NCBI GenBank assembly: GCA_934717855.1
Contig: CAKUZI010000009.1
Coordinates: forward strand, 17,079 to 81,078
Source: an uncultured Candidatus Melainabacteria bacterium
GTDB lineage: Bacteria; Cyanobacteriota; Vampirovibrionia; Gastranaerophilales; Gastranaerophilaceae
Direction of reading: 5' to 3'
Length of the DNA: 64,000 bases
Program-made: the position numbers and the translations under genes
Shown here: in pieces, positions 53,419-61,100 of the stretch
Position numbering within the stretch: position 1 is the stretch's first letter
How the letters are laid out: every line of letters begins with the position of its first letter
The notes under the pieces: generated by a model
Seen by the model: only the letters and a program-made list of their open reading frames with translations
Databases searched by the model: none
Told to the model about the DNA's origin: nothing

Positions 53419-53894
53419 ACAAACTATTTGAAAAATGCTTAAAACAAGTTTTGAAATGGGAAGGTGGCTATGTCAATGACCCTGATGACAAAGGGGGTGC
53501 AACAAACAAAGGCATTACACAAAGCACTTACAACCGATACTTAAAAGCCAAAGGGCAGCAATTCAAAACAGTAAAAAATATTTCTGATATAGAAGTAAAA
53601 GAAATTTATTACAAAAATTATTGGCTTGCTTCAGGTTGCGATAAAATGACACCAAAATTTGCAGCACTGTGTTTTGATACTGCTGTCAATATGGGTGTTG
53701 GAGTTGTGAAAACAACAGGAATGACAAGAAATACTGAATTTTTAAAGGCTGCACAATATACCTACCCGGAAAAATATATTGCAGCGAAAAAAGCAAAATA
53801 TTATGAGTTTGCGAAATACGGAAATCAGAAAAAATTTTTGAATGGTTGGCTGAATAGGCTGAACGATATGGAAAAATTTATAAAAACTTTGTGA
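53415..53894 (+). CDS. Endolysin, GH108 muramidase
   Basis: Cleaves peptidoglycan glycan strands at lysis. The 159-residue single-domain enzyme has the GH108 motif KWEGGYVNDPDDKGGATNKG (catalytic Glu in EGGY), followed by YKNYWLASGCDKM and FDTAVNMG. There is no signal peptide, so export through a holin is expected. Confidence 0.92.
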   Translation: MNKLFEKCLKQVLKWEGGYVNDPDDKGGATNKGITQSTYNRYLKAKGQQFKTVKNISDIEVKEIYYKNYWLASGCDKMTPKFAALCFDTAVNMGVGVVKTTGMTRNTEFLKAAQYTYPEKYIAAKKAKYYEFAKYGNQKKFLNGWLNRLNDMEKFIKTL

Positions 53895-53912
53895 TTCTAC
53901 TTCTTGAATAGT

Positions 53913-53945
53913 TTGCCCATGCTTCAACGTGTGGGCAATTCCTTT
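53913..53945 (+). terminator. Late-operon hairpin terminator
   Basis: TTGCCCA, a 12-base loop, TGGGCAA, then a T-rich tract (TTCCTTTT). It lies 19 bases after the muramidase stop. Confidence 0.6.
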
Positions 53946-54031
53946 TGAAATTGGAATAAAATTTGTTATATTTTTCATTATATTTTTGGGTAAAAATTTA
54001 AACGGCTGCTAAACACTAAGCAGCAAGCCAA

Positions 54032-54049
54032 TTTTGAAGAACTTCAAAA
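54032..54049. promoter_or_regulatory. 18-bp palindrome near attR
   Basis: TTTTGAAG-AA-CTTCAAAA, a perfect dyad in the gene-free right arm of the phage. It could be a protein-binding site for recombination or regulation. A GGCTGCT/AGCAGC hairpin lies just upstream (54004-54025). Confidence 0.35.
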
Positions 54050-54130
54050 AATATAATATTATTTTTTTCTTTGCAAACTTCAATAATTTCTTTAGATAAA
54101 AGTGTGAGTTTTGTCCCCGAAAGTCCACCA

Positions 54131-54170
54131 TAAAATACACGATGACTTTAGTTATCGTGTATTTTATTTT
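54131..54170. terminator. AT-rich bidirectional terminator in the phage right arm
   Basis: A 13-bp perfect stem (TAAAATACACGAT with its complement) around a 10-base loop, followed by a T-rich tract. It would insulate the phage from the flanking host genes in both directions. Confidence 0.75.
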
Positions 54171-54190
54171 GCAGTGTTATGGATTGATGA

Positions 54191-54290
54191 GAACCTCCAA
54201 AAATGCGTTTAGCATTTTCTAGGAGTTGCGCGAGTGAGCTGAGGCTGGAGTGTTTTTGCAAAATGACGAATAGTCATTGAAGCAAAACAC
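54191..54290 (+). ncRNA. Pair of long hairpins beside attR (possible structured RNA)
   Basis: Hairpin 1 (54191-54236): AACCTCC with a bulge, then AAAATGC-GTTTA-GCATTTT and GGAGTT. Hairpin 2 (54250-54290): GTGTTTTTGC...AATGAC-GAATA-GTCATT...GCAAAACAC. No open frame covers them. The 53895-54321 gap otherwise holds no gene. Confidence 0.4.
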
Positions 54291-54321
54291 GGAATTGCCG
54301 TTAAATGCGAACGAGCAAGAC

Positions 54322-54345
54322 CGAATCTCCTAACCTCCACCATTT
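54322..54345 (+). repeat. Prophage attR core
   Basis: An exact copy of 11733-11756: the T-loop-to-CCA part of tRNA-Ala plus TTT. It marks the right end of the prophage; host sequence resumes after it. Confidence 0.93.
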
Positions 54346-54351
54346 AAAACC

Positions 54352-54376
54352 AAGAGCCGATTGAGGCTCTTTTTTA
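54352..54376 (+). terminator. Displaced native terminator of tRNA-Ala
   Basis: AAGAGCC-GATTGA-GGCTCTT then TTTT, 6 bases after the att core. Before phage insertion it would have stood just after the tRNA CCA. Confidence 0.85.
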
Positions 54377-54402
54377 GTATTAATGATGTTAGGAGTATGT
54401 AT

Positions 54403-54957
54403 ATGTTTCGTCAACCAAATTTTTCTAATTTAAAATTTAATATTATTCAAGCTGTAAATCCATATATTCAAAATTCTTCAAATAAATGTTTTGGAAAATT
54501 TATTATTTCTCTACCTAACAACAAAGCAAAGAGTACAATAAATTTACCTAAAAAGCTTCTAAATAAAAATTTTAAATTAACTAGTCAACCGAGTGTTGAT
54601 ATGGTTACCTTATCTCCAGATGCAAAAATTGCGAATGTATCAAAACCTACACAAGATAGTAAGGTTGCTTATGGTAAATTAATAAAAAAAGTTTTAAATA
54701 GGTATTTTGATAATGATAATATTGATACTGATTTCCAAAAAGACAAAAAAGCAAATTTAAAACAGCTTGTAAAAGAATTTGAGCGTGAACAATATCGTAA
54801 ATATGTAGCTCCGAGAAAAAAAGCAAAAAAATTAATGAATGAAGATGCAGTAGAAAAATATAAAATGATGCAGCAAGATATATTAGATGAAGAATATGAG
54901 AATAGAAGATTTTATAAACTTTATTTGAATCAATTTGAAGATTGGGATGATTTTTAG
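54403..54957 (+). CDS. Hypothetical host protein next to attR
   Basis: A 184-residue basic protein from ATG 54403, chosen because AGGAG lies 7 bases upstream. The N-terminal half is Asn/Lys-rich (KFNIIQAVNPYIQNSSNKCF) with a VDMVTLSPDAKIANVS segment; the C-terminal half is a charged helix ending in QFEDWDDF. No family recognised. Confidence 0.6.
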   Translation: MFRQPNFSNLKFNIIQAVNPYIQNSSNKCFGKFIISLPNNKAKSTINLPKKLLNKNFKLTSQPSVDMVTLSPDAKIANVSKPTQDSKVAYGKLIKKVLNRYFDNDNIDTDFQKDKKANLKQLVKEFEREQYRKYVAPRKKAKKLMNEDAVEKYKMMQQDILDEEYENRRFYKLYLNQFEDWDDF

Positions 54958-54960
54958 AGT

Positions 54961-54990
54961 TTGGAGTGTTAAACTGTATGTGAAGTCCCA
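54961..54990 (+). repeat. Dispersed 30-bp repeat, copy 1
   Basis: TTGGAGTGTTAAA, two variable bases, GTATGTGAAGT, one variable base and CCA; 27 of 30 positions match 56971-57000. It is followed by CCACCATTTAAAAC (54988-55001), also found across attR (54337-54350). Confidence 0.7.
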
Positions 54991-55020
54991 CCATTTAAAA
55001 CAACTAGAACAATTAAAATC

Positions 55021-55041
55021 AGAGCCTACGGGCTCTTTTTT
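55021..55041 (+). terminator. Intrinsic terminator
   Basis: AGAGCC-TACG-GGCTCT followed by TTTTT. It ends the gene at 54403-54957. The arrangement (CCACCATTTAAAAC, then an AGAGCC hairpin) repeats that seen after attR. Confidence 0.85.
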
Positions 55042-55140
55042 AATGCATAAATTACTGTCTGTTAATAAACTTTACAAAAATAGCAATTTTAATTAAATAA
55101 TTTACTTTATATAAACATAGGGGAAAATAAGGATATTTGT

Positions 55141-56046
55141 ATGGGATTAAGCAAAATCGCATTGAATTTGGCAGAACGGACTGCCAGTTATGCTAAAATG
55201 TTAGGGAAATCAAGCATTTTGGAAACAAAACCGATTAGCAGAGTAAATGTTAGCGGATTAAAATATTCTGCAAATTTGAAAGCCGATACCTTTTCTCCCA
55301 AGATAGATAAATGGTTTGACGGAATAAAGACAACTCCTCCGTATGCAAATAGAGAAACTACGGTGGTTGCAGGACATCATGATTTTCACAGTGCAAATAG
55401 TTTTTCAAATCTAACTCTGGATAATCTAAAAAACATGCACCCAAATGCAGGTGAAAGAAACTTGAACAATTTTGTAGAAAGTAATATTGAGAATTTAAGC
55501 CTGAATCGTGAATTTCTGAAACTTCAGCCTCAACCTCATCAAAGCACAGTATTTAGAGCTAGGGGCAGGGGTTACGATGGTAGTGGTGCAGATTTTGAAA
55601 TAATAAGCAAAGCAAAAGTTGGAGATGAAATAGTTCCGTCTGGAGGATTTGCGTATGCTGCACATTTCAAGCCACAAACTGCTCAATATTTGGGATTGCC
55701 TGACGGTATGTTGTACGAAATTGTCGTACCAAAAGGCAGTCAAATTTCTGTTAATATGGAACATGGTGGAGAAGCAGTTTTTCCGGCATTGTCTAAATTT
55801 AGATTGCTGAAAAAAGAAACAAGATATATCAAAAGCTACAGTGACGAATGTTGCAAAAAGGTAAATACTAAGGCTCAACCATATACATACGTAAAAATGG
55901 AATATGTTCCAGAAATTCCAGTGCTAAGCAAAGAACTAGAAAGCATGAGCCCTACTGAGATAAAAAACTTGGTGCAAAAAGCAAAAGAGTACAACTGCAC
56001 AACTTGGGCAGATTTTGCAGAATTGCCGAAAAAACTAGGTTCATAA
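55141..56046 (+). CDS. Possible ADP-ribosyltransferase-like protein
   Basis: A 301-residue protein. The C-terminal half has the order of an R-S-E type ART: VFRARGRGYDG (Arg, about residue 138), GDEIVPSGGFAYAAHF (the STS-like strand), then YEIVVPKGSQISVNMEHGGE and AVFPALSKFRLLKK, where Glu would be catalytic and FPALSKFRLL matches the usual 'llP-x-x-x-F-x-V' ending. The STS motif is poor and only one Glu of ExE is clear. A further 33-codon frame (ending ILKEAI) follows the stop in another register, so the natural C-terminus may be longer. Could be a toxin or effector. Confidence 0.5.
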   Translation: MGLSKIALNLAERTASYAKMLGKSSILETKPISRVNVSGLKYSANLKADTFSPKIDKWFDGIKTTPPYANRETTVVAGHHDFHSANSFSNLTLDNLKNMHPNAGERNLNNFVESNIENLSLNREFLKLQPQPHQSTVFRARGRGYDGSGADFEIISKAKVGDEIVPSGGFAYAAHFKPQTAQYLGLPDGMLYEIVVPKGSQISVNMEHGGEAVFPALSKFRLLKKETRYIKSYSDECCKKVNTKAQPYTYVKMEYVPEIPVLSKELESMSPTEIKNLVQKAKEYNCTTWADFAELPKKLGS

Positions 56047-56228
56047 GCAAAGATTTTATATCTTATGTTAGAAAAGTTATTGAAAATCTATTAGCAACAG
56101 AGATTGTTGAACAAAATTCTCAATTAATATTAAAAGAGGCTATTTAATAAAATCTTGCAGATTTCTTAGGTAAAGTATATATATAGAATTTTCTATTCAA
56201 AAATTGTCCAATTATAACAAAGCTATAC

Positions 56229-56257
56229 TTGAAATGTTGTAGCCGATATGCTACAAT
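56229..56257 (+). promoter_or_regulatory. Toxin-antitoxin promoter/operator
   Basis: TTGAAA (56229-56234), a 17-base spacer, TACAAT (56252-56257). An inverted repeat TTGTAGC-CGATAT-GCTACAA (56237-56256) covers the spacer and -10, the expected autoregulatory site. The toxin ATG begins 7 bases after the -10. The preceding 56047-56228 shows only a short frame remnant. Confidence 0.65.
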
Positions 56258-56263
56258 ATAAAT

Positions 56264-56575
56264 ATGAAAGAAATTATTTATTACCAAACAATTGATAATA
56301 AAGTACCATATTTCGAATGGTATTGTTCACTTGATAAAAGTTTAAGGCTTATTGTTGATAAACGATTATCAAAAGTTGAACGAGGTTTGTATGGTAATAA
56401 TAGACGACTTTCTGAAGAACTTTACGAACTTAAATTCGATAATGGTTTGAGAATTTATTATACCGAAATAGAAAATACAATAGTTTTACTATTTACAGGT
56501 GGCAACAAATCAAAACAAAGTAAAGATATTGAAACTGCTAAAAAATATTTGAATGATTATAATTCAAGAAAATAA
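56264..56575 (+). CDS. HigB/RelE-type toxin (Gp49-like)
   Basis: A 103-residue protein of the phage-derived Gp49-like/HigB family: VPYFEWYCSLDKSLRLIVDK, the VERGLYGNNRRL segment, LYELKFDNGLRIYYTE and LLFTGGNKSKQSKDIETAKK. Family members are ribosome-dependent mRNA interferases. It is first in a two-gene operon with its antitoxin, the toxin-first order typical of HigBA. It has no ribosome-binding site and may be on a leaderless mRNA. Confidence 0.85.
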   Translation: MKEIIYYQTIDNKVPYFEWYCSLDKSLRLIVDKRLSKVERGLYGNNRRLSEELYELKFDNGLRIYYTEIENTIVLLFTGGNKSKQSKDIETAKKYLNDYNSRK

Positions 56576-56597
56576 TATTTGAAAGTGAGATTAACTT

Positions 56598-56936
56598 ATG
56601 AATAAAAAAGAACAAATATTGCTACAAAATTTCCCAAAACATCAGGACAATTTAAAAGAACAATTAAAAAATGATTCTGAATATGCACAAATGTGGCTTG
56701 ATAGTCTCTTAGAAGATTATTCTGCTACCAAAGATGTTAATGAATTGATTTATAACTTGAAACCCTTAATTGAAGCAAATTATACGATTTGTGATTTTGC
56801 AAAATTAATCGGGATTAATAGAATTACACTATACAAGATTTTTTCTCGTAAAATGATTCCAAGTATAGAAATTTTACATAAAATTTTTACAGGTTTAGGA
56901 TACGACTTAAAAATCTCGGCACAAAAAGCAATTTAA
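56598..56936 (+). CDS. HigA-like antitoxin
   Basis: A 112-residue protein, 22 bases after the toxin. The C-terminal half is a helix-turn-helix (ICDFAKLIGINRITLYKIFS, then IPSIEILHKIFTGLGYDLKI) as in antitoxins paired with Gp49-like toxins. It probably neutralises the toxin and represses the palindrome at 56237. Confidence 0.85.
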   Translation: MNKKEQILLQNFPKHQDNLKEQLKNDSEYAQMWLDSLLEDYSATKDVNELIYNLKPLIEANYTICDFAKLIGINRITLYKIFSRKMIPSIEILHKIFTGLGYDLKISAQKAI

Positions 56937-56970
56937 CAATTTTCATCATAATAATATGCTAAATAATAAA

Positions 56971-57000
56971 TTGGAGTGTTAAATCGTATGTGAAGTTCCA
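56971..57000 (+). repeat. Dispersed 30-bp repeat, copy 2
   Basis: Matches 54961-54990 at 27 of 30 positions. Here it is followed at once by a terminator hairpin, without the CCACCATTTAAAAC segment. Confidence 0.7.
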
Positions 57001-57036
57001 AAAAATAGAGGTAAAAAATCTTACCTCTATTTTTTT
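57001..57036. terminator. Strong intrinsic terminator
   Basis: AAAAATAGAGGTAA-AAAATC-TTACCTCTATTTTT plus TT: a 14-bp perfect stem. It ends the toxin-antitoxin operon. Confidence 0.9.
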
Positions 57037-57135
57037 GTTAAGAGATATAAGCCTCTACCTCAAACAACATAAACTTTATTTTTTTGCGATAGCAGGATAG
57101 GAGTTTAACTTATTAAAAGTTGATTCACAATTATT

Positions 57136-57951
57136 TTAACATTTTTCACTTATTAATTTTATTAAGTTAAAAATCATGTTAATATCACTATAGTCATATT
57201 CTTTTATATTAATTAAATTAAATCGGCCAAGCAAAGATTTATTAGAATCTATCATTATTAACATTTTATTTTTAGTAATTTGTATGTATATTTTATTTTT
57301 GCGGAAATGTTCTACAAAATATTTAATAAATAAAATTTCTTTGTTTTTTATGTTTTCAGTTTTTGTATAAACAATATGTTTTTTTATTAAAAATTCTTTA
57401 TTTATAAGATAACCATTATAAGAATTTTTATTGAATATGTGTTTAGGTAGAACAAAAATTTCGTCTTGAAATAAATTATTATTATTTATTTCTATAACTT
57501 GTCCATAAAAACTTGTAAATGGCTGGCCTAAAAAATGAGCTTGTGTATTTGCATCTGCAATGTGGAAATTTACGTTGTTGAAAGAGCCACTTATAACGTT
57601 AGTTATATTTTTCCAACCATTAAAATATGCCCCACAAGTCGTATTTAATGGTTGAATACTTGGTTTATAATTTTTGAAATTTTCTTTATCAAAAGATATT
57701 GATTTCCAGAAGTTTTTTCTTAAATTTGGTAAAATATAATTTTTGGTTATCAAAGTGCTGAATTTATCATTGAATATAGAAATTGGAACTAATATAATTA
57801 AACAAGTTAATATAAAACAAATTGAAAGAGCAAATTCGTATTTAATATTAACTAGAAAAAACAAGGCTAATAAACATAATGGTGTTGTATAAATAAAACA
57901 TTTTAGTAATAATTTTTTTCGTATTTTTTTTATTTCATTATTATCGCACAT
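57136..57951 (-). CDS. Membrane protein (DUF3137-like)
   Basis: A 271-residue protein with two N-terminal transmembrane helices (about residues 17-34 and 40-57) and a soluble C-terminal part with GSFNNVNFHIADANTQ and FYGQVIEI segments, like DUF3137 proteins. Function unknown. The strand is opposite to its neighbours. Confidence 0.6.
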   Translation of the reverse strand: MCDNNEIKKIRKKLLLKCFIYTTPLCLLALFFLVNIKYEFALSICFILTCLIILVPISIFNDKFSTLITKNYILPNLRKNFWKSISFDKENFKNYKPSIQPLNTTCGAYFNGWKNITNVISGSFNNVNFHIADANTQAHFLGQPFTSFYGQVIEINNNNLFQDEIFVLPKHIFNKNSYNGYLINKEFLIKKHIVYTKTENIKNKEILFIKYFVEHFRKNKIYIQITKNKMLIMIDSNKSLLGRFNLINIKEYDYSDINMIFNLIKLISEKC

Positions 57952-58116
57952 TTTTATTTACTCCCTATTGTAAAAAATATTATAAAAATATTTTAATTAG
58001 TTAAAATTTAATATTCAATTAATATAATAAGTTTTTTGTAAATATTTTTTTATAAAAATTAGTTCAGAATTGGCGTATTTGTTTTTATAAGTTATTTATA
58101 TTATAATATTACTGGA

Positions 58117-61100
58117 ATGAGTAAGCTAGGAAGCAAACTTAAAAAGAAAAAAGTTTTACTGTACTCAGCTATTTTATCCTTGATGTTGAGTGGGAATAAT
58201 ATAGCTATGGCTGAGGATTTGCCAATTTCTGTTTCAACAGGTTCGGAATTGAAATCTGCAATTGAAAAAGCATCCAATAATGCAAAAATAAAATTTGAAA
58301 AAGATGTAGATATTTCGAGTTTGAATACAATCCAAATTGGTGCAAAGACAATTGAAATTGATGGGGATGGAAAGAGTTTAATAAACGAAAAAGATTCAAG
58401 ATTTGTTTTTTCAAATAATTCAAATTTAACTCTCAAAAACATGAAATATACTGGGAAAAATTCTAGTATAAATGTTGATAATGCAAATACAACTATATCA
58501 TTGGAAAATGTTGATATTAGTGGTAGAACGACATCTGCTGTTCCAAATGGACCTGTTTTGTTTTTAAAAGATTGTGATGTAACTTTGAATAATGTTAGTG
58601 TTTCTTCAAGCAGAGTGAATATTCAAAATAACAGCATTAATGGTGGGGCTATTAATATTCAAACAGCAAAATCCAAAGGAACTATAAAAAATTTAATTGA
58701 TAACCAAATAACATCAGCAGGAAATGTTTCCGGTGGGGTGATTTACAACAGGAGAACACTTAATCCTGTTGGGGAATTGAATTTGGATGGGAATGTAAAT
58801 AAAAACCAAATTACTGCTAATGTAAATGTTTTTGGTGGAATTTTAAATAATGAGAATAGCAGTATTCAATCAATAAATTGGAATGATGTAAAAGGTAACA
58901 ATATAACTGCTACTAATAATTCGGTTACTGGCGGATTTATTCAAAACAAACTTGGAACGATAGATAAGTTACATATTAATTCTTTTTCAGGCAATACAAT
59001 TAATTCTAATTTAAAAATTGATGGCGGGCTGATATATAATGAAGGTGGAACGATTAATGGCAAACTTGAAATTGGGCAAATAATCGGAAACACAATAAAC
59101 GCAAAAACCGATTATAACGGATTAATTACGAATATATCAGGAAATATTAATTCTATTTCAATAGATTCTGTTTCCGATAACAACATTTCAATGAATTTTA
59201 TGCGTGGTGGAGTAATAAATCTTCAGGGTGCAAATGTCAATGATATAACTATTGGCAAAGTTAATAATAACACTATTATAGGAGGTGAAAACTCTACTTC
59301 TACCGGTTTTGTGTTGTATTTAAGAGAGTCGCCGAAAGATTCAACAATCGCATCTAATATAGGTAATCTTACAGTAGGACAAATTCATGGAAACACTATA
59401 ACAGCAACGAATATTACTTCTTTGTTATTGCGTTCGGCATTGGTTCCCGTAGAAAATGCTACTGTTATTTCAAAAAACGGAGATGTAACTGTTAAAGAAA
59501 TTAGTAATAATACTTTAACTGCTGTCGATTGTAATGACAATGCTCGTGGTGGAATTATTTATAACTTTCTTCATGGTGGTATAAAAACTACAAACACTAC
59601 AGTTAGTCTTGGCGATATAAATTTAGAACAAGTTTATAATAACCGTTTAGAAAGTACAATTTCAACATCAACTTCCGGCGAAACAAAGGCTTTGGGTGGC
59701 AGACATGCTTCCGGAGCAATTATTGCAAATTCAATTCAATCTTGTCAGGGCAATGCTATTATTAAAAGTATTAATGGTGAATATGTTGGGAATTCACTTG
59801 TTTCGGATTCAAAAATAATGGACGCAAGCGGTGGTGTAATTTCCAATTCTGTTAACGGGCAAGGGAATGCCTTTGTTGGAATTGGTTATACTCTTGATGA
59901 AAATAATAAAATTGTTTCAGTCAAAGATGCGATTTTGGGAACTTACAAAAATAATTATGTACAATCAACAGAACTTTCTGCAAATGGCGGTGTTATCGCA
60001 AATTATGTTGAAAGTTCAAGAGATAACGATATTGCACAAATCGGAAATATCAAAGCTGATTTTAGCGGTAATTACGTTGTATCAAATAAAAATAATGCTT
60101 ACGGTGGAGCAATATCAAATTTTTATGTAAAATCGCAAAATGATTACAAAAATGCAATTATCGACTCTATAAACGGTACATTTGAGAACAATTATGCCAA
60201 AACAGAATCAACAGATTCTTCAAATGGCGCATATGGTGGCGCAATTAGTAATACTGCAACTATTAAGGCTATAAACAATTCTACTTTTAAAAACAATTAC
60301 GCAATTTCAAACAATGGAAGCAATGCGTTGGGTGGGGCGATTTATACTACACAAGATTTAGTAATAAATGCAAATGATAATAAATTAACAGAATTTACAG
60401 GTAACTATGTTTCAACTGACGGCGGAGTAACAAAGAATTATGAAGCAATAAATGTCGGTGCATCAGGCAAAACCCTTACATTAAATGCAACGACAGGCGG
60501 TACAATATTGTTAAATGACTATATTAATGGTGTAAGTGGCTATAATGTTTTGTTGACTGGTGATTCAGGCACGATAAAATTGTATAATAAAGCAGACATT
60601 AAAGGTGGAGCAAATGTTACAGTTCGTGGAAATGTTGTTATTGATACAGCAGATGGGAAAATTCAAAATTTTTCAGAATTTAATTCCCTAAATTCTAGTG
60701 CAAGTGCAAAATATAATATTGATATCGATTTGTCAAAAGCAAATAGTGGTTCAGATTACACAATAGGTGACAACATTGCAGACGGATTTACGACACAAAC
60801 GGCTTCTAGCGGTACTATAACACTTGACAGTTTGAATTTTATAAATAATTCTTTTGATGAATTTTTGGATAAAAATTTAAAAATCCAAATAATTCAAAAC
60901 AATGATAAGACTGATAGCTTGCAACTTGCATTGAACGATAAGTTAACATCAACTGCCGTTAAAATAAAACAAGTTACTACAACTAAAACAAATTCTTTAG
61001 TTCCGACAGTAAATTATAAGGATTTATTTGGTGGTACTACAACGATAAAGGATATTTACGGAATATTAGGGCTAGGCAAGACAAATACAACAAATGACAG

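Larger units (their letters stand above)
11733..54345. mobile_element. Complete siphovirus-type prophage in tRNA-Ala with a DGR
   Basis: Bounded by 24-bp att repeats. It contains, in order, a leftward lysogeny operon (repressor, secreted protein, serine recombinase), a rightward early operon (recombination, replication, methylation), a regulatory break at 28333-28525, and a late operon from terminase to muramidase. The long tape measure, tail tube, and absence of sheath or baseplate wedge genes indicate a long non-contractile tail. All core modules look intact with no frameshifted essential gene, so it may be inducible. Confidence 0.93.

Noticed and set aside
56047..56160. Separate gene after the ART-like gene
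   Set aside because: A 33-codon frame with no start codon or ribosome-binding site; noted only as a possible frameshifted continuation.
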